From the NCBI GenBank assembly GCA_035499735.1, contig DATJYC010000078.1:1-64000 (forward strand): a DNA stretch of 64,000 nucleotides, given 5' to 3'. The notes under the pieces are model-generated. The model searched no databases and was not told the DNA's origin. It worked only from the letters and a program-made list of their open reading frames with translations. The DNA comes from VBDM01 sp035499735. GTDB taxonomy: Bacteria > Pseudomonadota > Gammaproteobacteria > Burkholderiales > SG8-39. The position numbers and the translations under genes were made by a program. Shown one piece after another: positions 17,429 through 25,219 of the stretch. Position 1 is the stretch's first letter; each line of letters begins with the position of its first letter.

Positions 17429-17674
17429 GCGGCCTCGCTGCCCGACCTGAAGCTGCTCGGGTACGTCTCGCTGCCCGCTTTGAAGCTCGAAGGACGCGAC
17501 CCGATCGGGGCGGTGCCGAACTGGGTCACCTCCACGCCCGACAGTCGCCTGCTCTACATCTCCAACGCCGGGGCGCGCTCGGTGTCGGTGATCGATACGA
17601 AGGCGATGAAGGCCGTGGCCACGGTGCCGGTCGGCGAGGTGCCCAAGCGCATCAACACCCTGGTGATGCGCTAG
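17429..17674 (+). pseudogene. YVTN beta-propeller protein, C-terminal fragment
   Basis: An open frame reading SLPDLKLLGYVSLPALKLEG, later LLYISNAGARSVSVIDTK and VATVPVGEVPKR, then a stop. These are blades of a YVTN-type seven-bladed propeller, normally a secreted protein of 300 or more residues; only the last two blades survive, with no signal peptide or own start. It is joined directly to the ParA fragment in a different frame. Together with the korB remnant this marks a site of repeated deletion. Confidence 0.72.
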
Positions 17675-17714
17675 GCGTCACTGGCAGGCCCGCCGACCCG
17701 GCGGGCCACGGTCC

Positions 17715-18086
17715 TCAGGCGGCCTTCACGTCGATCCTCCTCGGCTGCGCGTGCTCGGCCTTGGGGATGCGAAGGCTGAGCACGCCATCTTTCAGCGACG
17801 CGTTGATTTTCCCGGTGTCGAGCTCGCGCGAGAGGGTGAAGGCGCGCCGGTAGCGCGGGCTGCGCACTTCGGCGTAGATGGCTTCCATCCCTTCGGGCGC
17901 GTCGGACACCATCTCGCCTTCGATCTGCAATGTCTCGCCCTCGATCCGCAGGGTGAGCTTGTCCTTGGGCACGCCGGGAAGGTCGGCGGTGATGGTGATG
18001 CCGGCGTCGTCCTCGACGACGTCGACGTTGGGGATCATCGCGGGCGCGGCCTGCGCGCTCCGGGTTGCGACTTGCTTGTCGGTCAT
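17715..18086 (-). CDS. Hsp20/alpha-crystallin family small heat-shock protein (second gene)
   Basis: A 123-residue small heat-shock protein. The alpha-crystallin domain spans about 28-118 (GITITADLPGVPKDKLTLRI ... GVLSLRIPKAE), ending in the family LxIPK-type strand. It holds unfolding proteins for refolding by other chaperones. A good AAGGAGA site precedes the ATG at 18086. It is 11 bases downstream of the other Hsp20 gene, so the two are an operon and may form mixed oligomers. Confidence 0.93.
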   Translation of the reverse strand: MTDKQVATRSAQAAPAMIPNVDVVEDDAGITITADLPGVPKDKLTLRIEGETLQIEGEMVSDAPEGMEAIYAEVRSPRYRRAFTLSRELDTGKINASLKDGVLSLRIPKAEHAQPRRIDVKAA

Positions 18087-18097
18087 GGTCGTCTCCT

Positions 18098-18550
18098 TCA
18101 CTTGATCTCGATGCGCTTCGGCTGGGATTTTTCCTGGCGTGCGATGCTGATGCGCAGGATGCCGTCGCGGTAGGTGGCGTTGATGCGCCCGGGGTCGACG
18201 TCCTCGGGCAGGCTGACGGCGCGGCGGAACTCGCCGGCGAAGCGCTCGGCGGCGTAGACGCTGCGCCGGGCGCCGGACTCCGGCAGATTGTCCGGGCGCT
18301 CGCCCGAGACGGTCAGCACCCCGCGGTCCACGGTGACCTCGATGTTCCTCGGATCGAGCCCCGGCGCGAACGCGTAGACCTCGACGGCGGTGGGGGTGCC
18401 GCCGATGTTGATCGCGGGAAAGGCGCCTTGGGCGACGGCGCGGATGCTGGAAGGCAGCCCCAGCGCCCCGAACGAAGACTGCACGTCCCGCTGCAGCCGC
18501 TCGAGCTCCTCGAACAGGCCGCCTGGAAAAGTCAGCAACGACTCGTACAT
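18098..18550 (-). CDS. Hsp20/alpha-crystallin family small heat-shock protein (first gene)
   Basis: A 150-residue small heat-shock protein. The N-terminal MYESLLTFPGGLFEELERLQ is typical of the class that pairs with a shorter partner. The alpha-crystallin domain runs from about 48 to 145 (VEVYAFAPGLDPRNIEVTVD ... GILRISIARQEKSQPKRIEI). The start at 18550 is aligned with the family N-terminus and follows AGGAGAAAG. A sigma32-like promoter lies about 75-100 bases upstream. Confidence 0.93.
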   Translation of the reverse strand: MYESLLTFPGGLFEELERLQRDVQSSFGALGLPSSIRAVAQGAFPAINIGGTPTAVEVYAFAPGLDPRNIEVTVDRGVLTVSGERPDNLPESGARRSVYAAERFAGEFRRAVSLPEDVDPGRINATYRDGILRISIARQEKSQPKRIEIK

Positions 18551-18624
18551 GGCTTTCTCCTGTAAGTATCGATAAGTAGGGTGGCGGCCCGCCCATGCCG
18601 CAGGCACGGCCGCCATGCGGGGCG

Positions 18625-18653
18625 ATCTAGGGATAGTGCCGCGGGATTTCAAG
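18625..18653 (-). promoter_or_regulatory. Sigma32-like heat-shock promoter for hsp20 pair
   Basis: On the minus strand CTTGAAA (18653-18647) and CCCTAGAT (18632-18625) are separated by 14 bases, close to the sigma32 consensus CTTGAAA / CCCCATNT; the -35 is exact and the -10 partial. This fits the heat-shock role of the two genes downstream. Confidence 0.55.
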
Positions 18654-18707
18654 GCCCCCGAGTCGCCCAGGCTGGCCGATTCCGGCGGCGGCGCCGGACA
18701 TCGCCAT

Positions 18708-18734
18708 AAAAAAAGCCCGCCGAAGCGGGCTTTT
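18708..18734 (-). terminator. Rho-independent terminator of cold-shock gene
   Basis: Stem AAAAGCCCGC / GCGGGCTTTT around loop CGAA (18711-18734), with seven T on the minus strand at the exit (18714-18708). It lies 17 bases after the csp stop. The same hairpin, base for base, follows the other csp gene at 39.8 kb. Confidence 0.85.
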
Positions 18735-18750
18735 CCGGAGGCGAGCGGTA

Positions 18751-18957
18751 TTACGCGATCACCTTGATGTTCGTCGCCTGGGGACCTTTCTGTCCCTGGG
18801 TCGCATCGTAGGACACCTTGTCGTTCTCCTTGAGCGTCTTGAAGCCCGCTGCCTGGATGGCGGAGAAATGGACGAACAGATCCTTGCTGCCGTCATCCGG
18901 CGTGATGAATCCGTAGCCCTTGGCGTCGTTGAACCACTTGACCTTGCCTGTACTCAT
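18751..18957 (-). CDS. Cold-shock protein, CspA family (copy 1)
   Basis: A 68-residue OB-fold RNA chaperone with both nucleic-acid motifs, KGYGFITPDD (RNP1) and DLFVHFSAI (RNP2), of standard family length. It melts RNA structure at low temperature or in rapid growth. It is preceded by a 120-base leader and a strong sigma70 promoter, and followed by its own terminator, so it is monocistronic. The paralogue at 39811 differs at about a dozen residues and keeps the same promoter, leader and terminator. Confidence 0.96.
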   Translation of the reverse strand: MSTGKVKWFNDAKGYGFITPDDGSKDLFVHFSAIQAAGFKTLKENDKVSYDATQGQKGPQATNIKVIA

Positions 18958-19113
18958 GATCGATACCTAATGTAGTTAAAAAGTGACGAGCTTGCGCCCG
19001 TTGCGGGTGCTTCAAGTAGAGAGGGACGGAGATCTGAGCGGTACGCTGAGGACTACGTGTTCAGTGCTTGAAACCTGCACGCGTCTTATACAGATACACG
19101 GGACGCGCGTCAA
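18958..19113 (-). promoter_or_regulatory. Promoter and long structured leader of csp copy 1
   Basis: On the minus strand TTGACG (19113-19108) and TATAAG (19090-19085) are 17 bases apart, giving a start near 19078 and a leader of about 120 bases. The leader shares CTGTATAAG, GCGTGCAGG and CTTGAAG-like blocks with that of the second csp gene. Long conserved leaders of cspA-type genes fold differently with temperature; conservation of both copies fits that. Confidence 0.72.
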
Positions 19114-19138
19114 GTCGCCCGGAAGCGGACCCCGGCTC

Positions 19139-20407
19139 TCACACCACGAACACCGGCGCGAAGCCGCTTCCCGGCGCCCGGAAGTTGGTCGCCTGCCCCC
19201 GGTACAGCCGCGCGGCGGCGAGCAGGGTCTCGCCGTCGTAGACGTAGAGGCGCACGTCGGTCTTGCGCACGGCGGGCGCGCCGTCGACCTCGACCACGCG
19301 CTCGCTCGGCGCCGCGTAGTCCTGGGCGACGTAGTCTCCGCGCCGGATGGCGTCCCACACCTTGTGGGTCATGCGGTCGCCGCGGTACACGGCCTTGCTG
19401 CCGTAGCCGGCCGCGGGCTTGAAGAAGAGCTTCCTGCGGTTGCGCCACAGTTCTTCCGCGTTCGCGGCCATGACGGGCACGGTGCGCGGCACGCCGGCGA
19501 GCGCCGCGACGGTCTCTTCCGGAACGCCGAAGGAGCGCAGCAGCGCCGGATCGGAGAGGAGCGCGAGGTTGCGCTTGTCGGCGAAGAGGGCGTAGACGTG
19601 CGGGTTCGGCGTCAGCACCGCGGCGCCGGCGAGGTAGGCGGCGCGCAAGGCCGCGTGCTCGGGGGCTTCGAGCGAGAAATCCACCAGGCGGTTGTAGACG
19701 AGGTCGATCCTCCTTCCCTCGAAGCTCAGCGCGCCGGCCTCGAAGCGCAGCTCGCGCGCGTCGGCGATGAGGGTCTCCATGCCGTGCCGGCCGAGGGCGC
19801 GCTGCGCCAGCACGAACTCCGGATAGAAATGCTGCTCCTGCGGCGCGTCGTCGACGACCGCGACGAGCCGCGGCGCGCCTTCGCGGCGCTGCAGCCGCCA
19901 CTCGCGCTCGAACATGCGCGCCATCGCCGCGTCGAAGTCGTACGCCTCTGAGCGGCGCAGGCCGGCGTCCATCTCGGCGCAGCAGGCGTGCTGCGCGCGG
20001 GCGAGGAGGGCGTTCAGGAACGCGCCGCCAGCGTTCGTGTTGATCTCGATCAGGCGCGGACCCTCGTGCGCGAGGTGGAAGTCGTAGCCCATGAAGGCGC
20101 CGCGCGGGCCGAAGTCCGGGCGCGCGATCTCCGGCGAGCGCGAGAGCACCGTCTCGCGGTAGGCGGAGAGGCGCGCGACCGACTCGATCGCGCGCACCGT
20201 CCGCGACATCGCGGCGAAGTGCGCCTGCGACAGGAACACCGGCGCGTTCGAGAAGAGGTGAGGGTGCGCGGCGAGCTGCGCCGCGAAGAAATCCGGGTCG
20301 CCCGACTCGCGCTCGAGCGCCGCCCGCAGCGCGTCGGGGTCGAGCGTGACGCAGCGGCACTCCCGGTTGAGGCGCTCGGAGAGGTCGGGATCGGCGGTGC
20401 CGGGCAT
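19139..20407 (-). CDS. ATP-grasp-like protein
   Basis: A 422-residue protein with ATP-grasp features: the glycine-rich KLFFKPAAGYGSKAVYRGDR (about 325-345) for ATP binding, and acidic/Asn motifs RLIEINTNAGGAF (about 115-127) that could hold magnesium. ATP-grasp enzymes join a carboxylate to an amine or thiol. The order of these motifs looks circularly permuted compared with standard members. The start at 20407 gives MPGTADPDLSERLN; the longer open frame upstream is shadow. No amidotransferase or peptide partner is adjacent, so the product is unknown. It is divergent from the DUF4136 lipoprotein. Confidence 0.65.
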   Translation of the reverse strand: MPGTADPDLSERLNRECRCVTLDPDALRAALERESGDPDFFAAQLAAHPHLFSNAPVFLSQAHFAAMSRTVRAIESVARLSAYRETVLSRSPEIARPDFGPRGAFMGYDFHLAHEGPRLIEINTNAGGAFLNALLARAQHACCAEMDAGLRRSEAYDFDAAMARMFEREWRLQRREGAPRLVAVVDDAPQEQHFYPEFVLAQRALGRHGMETLIADARELRFEAGALSFEGRRIDLVYNRLVDFSLEAPEHAALRAAYLAGAAVLTPNPHVYALFADKRNLALLSDPALLRSFGVPEETVAALAGVPRTVPVMAANAEELWRNRRKLFFKPAAGYGSKAVYRGDRMTHKVWDAIRRGDYVAQDYAAPSERVVEVDGAPAVRKTDVRLYVYDGETLLAAARLYRGQATNFRAPGSGFAPVFVV

Positions 20408-20494
20408 GGGGCAAGGATACCCCGGCGAGCGCCCGGCTCGCCCCGGCCTTGCGGTACGGTGGCGGCAAGGACCGTATCGGGCTAGGATCGAGGG

Positions 20495-21034
20495 ATGAAG
20501 AACCCATTGGCAGCGCTCGCGGTCATCCTGGCGCTGGCGGGTTGCGCCGCGCCGCGCTACGACGTCGATTTCGACTACGACACGGGCGCGGATTTCGCCC
20601 GGTTCAGGACCTACGACTGGATGCCGCCGACCGGCAACGCGGTGAAGGACGAGCTGCTCGTGAAGCGGGTCCGGAGCTCGGTCGACGCCGGGCTCGCGAA
20701 GAAGGGACGCACGCAGTCTCCCAACCCCGATTTCCTGATCGCGATGCAGCTCTCCGGCCGGACCACCTACGGCGGGTCGACCGCGGTGGGCATGTCGGTG
20801 GGCATTCCGGTCGGCAGGGCGGGGCACGTCTCGGTGGGCGGGGCCCGGAGCAAGCCGATCGAGCTGAAGCAGGGCACGCTGGTGCTCGACTTCCTCGATG
20901 CGAAGTCGAAGTCGCTCGTGTGGCGGGCGACCGCGTCCGGCGCCGCGGAGCCCGCCTTCTCGCCCGAGGAGCAGCAGAAGCGCATCGACGACGTGGTCGG
21001 GCAGATGCTGGAGCGCTTCCCGCCGAAGAAGTAG
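20495..21034 (+). CDS. DUF4136 lipoprotein
   Basis: A 179-residue lipoprotein. The signal ends in LALAGC (lipobox, Cys19). The mature part matches DUF4136: YDVDFDYDTGADFARFRTYDW near the N-terminus, then VRSSVDAGLAKKG and a C-terminal IDDVVGQMLERFPPK helix. The family is widespread in proteobacterial envelopes with no known function. An AGGATCGAGGG stretch supports the ATG. The EamA gene starts nine bases later, so the two are probably co-transcribed. Confidence 0.86.
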   Translation: MKNPLAALAVILALAGCAAPRYDVDFDYDTGADFARFRTYDWMPPTGNAVKDELLVKRVRSSVDAGLAKKGRTQSPNPDFLIAMQLSGRTTYGGSTAVGMSVGIPVGRAGHVSVGGARSKPIELKQGTLVLDFLDAKSKSLVWRATASGAAEPAFSPEEQQKRIDDVVGQMLERFPPKK

Positions 21035-21043
21035 GGTTCCCGG

Positions 21044-21952
21044 TTGAACAACGCCCCTCCCGCTTCGCGCGGGACCGCCTTCCTGCTGCTCGCGCTCGCG
21101 ACGCTCTTCTGGGCCGGGAACTGGGTTCTCGGCCGGGCGCTGCGCGAGACCTTCGAACCGAACGCCCTGAATCTGTCGCGCTGGACGATCGCCGCGCTCG
21201 CGCTCGCGCCGTTCGCGCTGCCGCGGCTGCGGGGGAAGTGGCCCGTCATCCGGCGGTCCGCCGGGATGCTCGCGCTGCTGTCGCTCCTCGGCGTGGCGGC
21301 GTTCCAGTCGCTCGTCTACTACGGCCTCAAGACGACGACCGCGGTGAACGCCGTGCTCCTCAACTCCTCCTTCCCCGCCTTCATGCTGCTGTGCTCGTTC
21401 GCGATCGAGCGAGAGCACGCGACACGGAGGCAGGTGATCGGGATGCTGATCTCGCTCGCGGGGATCCTGGTCATCCTCTCGCGCGGCGAGTTGTCCAATC
21501 TCGGGAGACTGGAATTCCACTCCGGCGACGCGCTCATCCTCCTCGCGATGCCGGTGTGGGGCGTGTACTCGGTGCTATTGAAGCGCCGGCCTGCCGAGCT
21601 CGACGGCCTTTCGTTCCTGTTCGCGATCTCGGTGATCGGCGTGCTGCTGCTCGTTCCCGCCTTTGCGGTCGAAGCGGTCTTCGCGCCGCCGAGGTGGCCC
21701 GGGCTCGAGGGCCTCGCGGCAGCCCTCTACGTGGGGCTCGCCGCCTCGGTGGGCGCCTTCATCTGCTGGAACCGCGGCGTCGCCATCGTCGGCGCGAACG
21801 CGGCCGGGTTCACCATCCACCTGCTGCCGGCGTTCGGCACGCTGCTCGCGATCGTGTTCCTCGGCGAATCGTTCCGGCTGTTCCACGCCGTGGGCATCGC
21901 CACCATTCTGATTGGCGTGATCGTCGCGACCCGTCCGGGCGCGAGGCGCTAG
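21044..21952 (+). CDS. EamA/DMT-family transporter
   Basis: A 302-residue inner-membrane protein with about ten hydrophobic helices in two homologous halves. The first half starts FLLLALATLFWAGNWVLGRA and the second at about 150 (DALILLAMPVWGVYSVLLKR), the DMT/EamA pattern. Such carriers export amino acids or metabolites. It probably starts at TTG 21044, nine bases after the DUF4136 stop; no better start with a ribosome site is visible. The substrate is unknown. Confidence 0.88.
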   Translation: MNNAPPASRGTAFLLLALATLFWAGNWVLGRALRETFEPNALNLSRWTIAALALAPFALPRLRGKWPVIRRSAGMLALLSLLGVAAFQSLVYYGLKTTTAVNAVLLNSSFPAFMLLCSFAIEREHATRRQVIGMLISLAGILVILSRGELSNLGRLEFHSGDALILLAMPVWGVYSVLLKRRPAELDGLSFLFAISVIGVLLLVPAFAVEAVFAPPRWPGLEGLAAALYVGLAASVGAFICWNRGVAIVGANAAGFTIHLLPAFGTLLAIVFLGESFRLFHAVGIATILIGVIVATRPGARR

Positions 21953-21954
21953 TT

Positions 21955-22272
21955 CTACCGCTTCTGCGGTGGAATGTCCCGGATCGCGGCCGAGAACGTC
22001 GCGTGGGCCGCCGGATCGACCGGCCGATGGCGAACCCTGGTGCTCGCGGGATCCTTGCCGAGGTAGTTGTCGCCCTTCCAGTTCTTCGAAGGCCTGACCG
22101 GCCTCGGGACGAACCCGCCGCCGCAGTTGGGGCAGACATTCCCGAGGACCCGCTCGACGCAACTCGCGCAGAACGTGCATTCGTACGAGCAGATGCGCGC
22201 TTCGAGCGAATCGGGCGGCAGCGCCTTGTTGCAGTGTTCGCAGGTCGGACGGAGCTCCAGCACGGTCATCAT
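21955..22272 (-). CDS. DUF1272-type zinc-binding protein
   Basis: A 105-residue protein beginning MMTVLELRPTCEHCNKALPP. The N-terminal half carries eight cysteines in CxxC pairs (CEHC, CSYECTFCASC, CPNCGGGF), typical of the DUF1272 family and likely binding two zinc ions. The C-terminal half (from about 60) is basic and less conserved, longer than the usual 60-80 residues of the family. Two adjacent ATGs are possible and neither has a strong ribosome site. It is convergent with EamA and divergent from the SDR gene. Function unknown. Confidence 0.82.
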   Translation of the reverse strand: MMTVLELRPTCEHCNKALPPDSLEARICSYECTFCASCVERVLGNVCPNCGGGFVPRPVRPSKNWKGDNYLGKDPASTRVRHRPVDPAAHATFSAAIRDIPPQKR

Positions 22273-22320
22273 TGTTTCACAAGAATGCCCCAGCCTCTTG
22301 AGGAATCCTTGACCGGAACG

Positions 22321-23154
22321 ATGCGTATACTCCCGCGCATGCCCGCACGCCGAGTCGCCCTCGTCACCGGAGCTAACACCGGCATCGGCCGGGTGACCGC
22401 GATCGAGCTGGCGCGCTCGGGATTCCGCGTGTTTCTCGCCTGCCGCTCGCGCGAGCGGACGCAGCCCGTGCTGGAGGAGATCGGCGCGGCGGCGGAGTGG
22501 CTGCCGCTCGAGCTCTCTGAGTTCGACTCGGTGCGACAGTGCGCGCAGATGTTCCTCGAGCGCGATCTGCCGCTGCACCTCCTCGTCAACAACGCGGGCG
22601 TCGCCGGCGCGAGGGGCCTCACGCCCTCGGGCTTCGAGTGGATGTTCGGCGTCAACCACATGGGGCACTTCTTGCTGACGCAGCTCCTGCTCACGCGCAT
22701 CCTCCGCTCGGCGCCGGCGCGCATCGTGACCGTCGCGAGCAAGGCGCACACCCACTCGGGCGGCATCGACTGGGATGCCGTGCGCCGGCCCACCGCCTCG
22801 CTCACCGCCGTGCCCGAGTACTGCGCCTCCAAGCTCGCCAACGTGCTCTTCAGCGCCGAGCTGGGCCGGCGCCTGGTCGGGAGCGGCGTGAGGACCTATT
22901 CCCTTCACCCCGGCGTGGTCGATTCCGACATCTGGAGGAGGCTCCCCTGGCCGCTGCGGCAGCTCAACCGCCTGAGGCTCATCTCGAACGAGGAGGGGGC
23001 GAAGACGACGCTGTACTGCGCGACCTCTGAGGCGGCGGGAAGGGAGACGGGCCTCTATTACAGCGGGTGCAGGCCGGTGTCACCGAACGCCGCCGGCCGG
23101 AATACGGCGCTCGCCGCCGAGCTCTGGGAGCGCAGCGAAGCGGCGCTCGCCTAG
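22321..23154 (+). CDS. Short-chain dehydrogenase/reductase (retinol dehydrogenase-like)
   Basis: A 277-residue SDR. The cofactor motif is TGANTGIG (about 18-25), followed by NNAGVAG (about 96-102), the catalytic Ser in VTVASKAHTH and YCASK (about 162-166). The sequence LHPGVVDSDIWRRL is typical of retinol dehydrogenase-like SDRs acting on hydrophobic alcohols/ketones with NADP(H). The ATG at 22321 has GGAA upstream; an in-frame ATG at 22339 is an alternative. Its stop overlaps that of the convergent AraC gene by four bases. Confidence 0.9.
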   Translation: MRILPRMPARRVALVTGANTGIGRVTAIELARSGFRVFLACRSRERTQPVLEEIGAAAEWLPLELSEFDSVRQCAQMFLERDLPLHLLVNNAGVAGARGLTPSGFEWMFGVNHMGHFLLTQLLLTRILRSAPARIVTVASKAHTHSGGIDWDAVRRPTASLTAVPEYCASKLANVLFSAELGRRLVGSGVRTYSLHPGVVDSDIWRRLPWPLRQLNRLRLISNEEGAKTTLYCATSEAAGRETGLYYSGCRPVSPNAAGRNTALAAELWERSEAALA

Positions 23155-24110
23155 CGCTTCGGCCGTCTCTTCCGCCGCCACTCGACCGGCGGGACACCGA
23201 ACTCGCGCTTGAAAGCGCGGTTGAACGCCGAGGTCGAGGCGAACCCCGCCTTTCCGGCGATGGTCTTCGGCGCCTCGTCGCTCTGGGCGAGCGCGTCGGC
23301 GGCGAGCTGCAGGCGCCATTGCGACAGGTACTGCATCGGCGCCAGGCCGGTGCAGCGGACGAAGTGGTCCGCGAGCGCGGTCCGCGAGACGCCGACGGCC
23401 TTGGCGAGCGATTCGAGCGTCCACGAGCGCTCGGGCCGGCCGTAGATCAGCGCGAGGGCTTCTCCTACATAGCGGTCCTTCAGCCCGGCGAGCCAGCCTT
23501 CCAGGTCGGGAGAGGATTCGAGGTAGGCGCGGATCGCGTCGACGAACAGGAGCTCGCAGAGCTTGCCGAGCACGGCGCCCGCGCCGGGCCGGGGCCCGTT
23601 CCCGGAGGGGCGGACGGACTTAGGCAGCAGCGCCACGGCGCTGTCCGCGTCCAGGCGCGAATGCATGACCTTGGGAAAGCGGGCCATGAGGTGCGAAGAG
23701 AGCGCGGCGTCGCTCGCGAAGAACCCGCAGATGAGCCGGGTCCGCGCCCCGTCGCCTCCGTAGCGCACGTTCGCGATCGCGTCGCGCCGGGTGAGCTTCG
23801 TCACCAGCTCGGTGGTGATCTGCATCGGGGAGAGGCCCGGCGAGCTCATGAGGACATGCTGGTCGCCGTGAGGAAAGAGGATCACCTCGCCCGCCTTCAT
23901 GCTGAGCGGCGCGAGCCCCTGGACCTCCACGTGGCACGCGCCTTCGCTGATGACGTGATAGGGGATGATCCTCCCCGCGCCGGGCGCGAGCCGCGCGGCG
24001 ATCGCCGACGGCGGCGGCGTGCGCACGGCCCAGGGAGCCGACAGCTCGGCGTCGATGAACGCCGTGCCCGTGAGACGGATCACGCGGAGCAGCTCGGACA
24101 GCGCATCCAT
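23151..24110 (-). CDS. AraC-family regulator with cupin domain (copy 1)
   Basis: A 319-residue regulator. The N-terminal AraC-type cupin (about 1-190) has PYHVISEGACHVEV and VILFPHGDQHVL, and the C-terminal double HTH (about 215-310) ends in TSAFNRAFKREFGVPPVEWR. It is divergent from an OsmC-family gene, the most likely target. A closely similar regulator at 38758 shares the MDALS start and HTH wording. The effector is unknown. Confidence 0.9.
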   Translation of the reverse strand: MDALSELLRVIRLTGTAFIDAELSAPWAVRTPPPSAIAARLAPGAGRIIPYHVISEGACHVEVQGLAPLSMKAGEVILFPHGDQHVLMSSPGLSPMQITTELVTKLTRRDAIANVRYGGDGARTRLICGFFASDAALSSHLMARFPKVMHSRLDADSAVALLPKSVRPSGNGPRPGAGAVLGKLCELLFVDAIRAYLESSPDLEGWLAGLKDRYVGEALALIYGRPERSWTLESLAKAVGVSRTALADHFVRCTGLAPMQYLSQWRLQLAADALAQSDEAPKTIAGKAGFASTSAFNRAFKREFGVPPVEWRRKRRPKR

Positions 24111-24194
24111 CCTCTTCGTCCCTGGTTCGGTAGGCGGATCAACATTCCCGGTGAACGGGTGAGGCCGCCGGGGATTGCAGTTTATATCATCGAG

Positions 24195-24207
24195 CCGTCA
24201 CTGACGG
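24195..24207. promoter_or_regulatory. Short palindrome before osmC-like gene
   Basis: CCGTCACTGACGG is a perfect 13-base palindrome 15 bases before the ATG, just upstream of the ribosome site. It could be an operator of the divergent AraC regulator or a small hairpin affecting translation. Short palindromes arise by chance in GC-rich DNA, so this is tentative. Confidence 0.3.
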
Positions 24208-24221
24208 TAAAGGAGGAACCG

Positions 24222-24767
24222 ATGAACCCGAGCAACGGCAACGACGTGCGCGCGCGGCAGGACCCGCTCCGCGCGCGCTACAGGGAAGCGGCACAGGAAG
24301 CCCGGATTGTCGATCGCGGCAGGACGACGGGCGGGGTGGACACCGATCCGTTTCACGGGCGCGTGGCGGCAGGCAGCAAGGACTACGGCATCGTCTGGCC
24401 CTTCGGCGTTCACGCGGCCGTCGGCGGCTATCACGACGGGCCGAATCCCGGCGACTTGCTCTGCGCGGCGCTCGCCGCCTGCTTCGATTCGACCCTGCGG
24501 ATCATCGCCGACCGCCTGCAGGTGACGCTCACGTCGCTCCAAGTCGACGTGACGGGCGAGGTGGACGTCCGCGGCACGCTGGCCGTCGACCGGCAGGTGC
24601 CCGTCGGCTTTCAGAAGATGCATTGCCGCGTCGATTTCGAGGCGGCCCCCGGAACGGATCCGAGGACGCTGGAGAAGCTGCTGTCGGCGGCCGAGCACAG
24701 CTGCGTCGTTCTGCAGACCCTGCGATCGGGCGTCGCGGTCGAGACCCGGGCAAACCCGCGCGACTGA
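24222..24767 (+). CDS. OsmC-family protein
   Basis: A 181-residue OsmC/Ohr-fold protein. The family core GPNPGDLLCAALAACFDSTL (about 83-102) contains one reactive-site Cys, with the second in EHSCVVLQTLRSG near the C-terminus. Members reduce organic hydroperoxides or are induced by osmotic stress. A strong AAAGGAGGAACC site precedes the ATG. A palindrome CCGTCA-C-TGACGG (24195-24207) lies in the leader. Transcription is divergent from the AraC regulator, and the next gene follows by eight bases. Confidence 0.88.
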   Translation: MNPSNGNDVRARQDPLRARYREAAQEARIVDRGRTTGGVDTDPFHGRVAAGSKDYGIVWPFGVHAAVGGYHDGPNPGDLLCAALAACFDSTLRIIADRLQVTLTSLQVDVTGEVDVRGTLAVDRQVPVGFQKMHCRVDFEAAPGTDPRTLEKLLSAAEHSCVVLQTLRSGVAVETRANPRD

Positions 24768-24775
24768 GGTAAGCT

Positions 24776-25219
24776 ATGCGCCTGGAAATCGAACGGAGCG
24801 GGGCGGTGCTGAGAGAGATTCTCGATGTGACGCAGGACGATCCGGCGAGCAAGCGGCGCTGGTTCCATGACGACGACTTCGATCTTTTCGTGCGCGAGAC
24901 CGACCAGGGCCTCGCCGCGTTCGAGCTGTGCTACGGCATGAAGTCGAGCGAGCGCGCCCTGGTATGGATGCAGGACAAGGGCTACTTCCACGACGGCGGC
25001 GCGTCGCCGGACTTCATCGGCTCGAAGCTCGCCTCGGGCGGCGCGCTCGAGGACGACCCGGTGATCGCGCGCTTCACGCTGTCGGCGGGCGGGCTGCCGC
25101 GCGACCTGCGGATCGCGCTCGAAGCGCGCTTGCGCGAGTTCGCGCTGCAGCGCGCCGAGGGCGCGGCGCGCCGGCAGCGCTTCCGCCGCGCCGGCTGGCA
25201 GCAGAAGAAGGACGGCTAG
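24776..25219 (+). CDS. Hypothetical protein
   Basis: A 147-residue soluble protein, rich in Arg/Asp/Glu, with the aromatic pair RRWFHDDDFDLFV near residue 30 and a highly basic C-terminal helix (ALQRAEGAARRQRFRRAGWQ). No membrane segment or known motif. It follows the OsmC-family gene by eight bases with GAGGT before its ATG, so it is probably in that operon. Its last four bases overlap the end of the convergent gene. I do not recognise its function. Confidence 0.62.
   Translation: MRLEIERSGAVLREILDVTQDDPASKRRWFHDDDFDLFVRETDQGLAAFELCYGMKSSERALVWMQDKGYFHDGGASPDFIGSKLASGGALEDDPVIARFTLSAGGLPRDLRIALEARLREFALQRAEGAARRQRFRRAGWQQKKDG

Noticed and set aside
17272..17853. A 193-codon ParA-like gene
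   Set aside because: Homology ends after about 52 codons; the remainder is an out-of-frame reading of a YVTN-propeller fragment and of the Hsp20 antisense strand.
24195..24207. Rho-independent terminator before the OsmC-like gene
   Set aside because: The hairpin has only six base pairs, no T-run and lies within a leader just upstream of a strong ribosome site.
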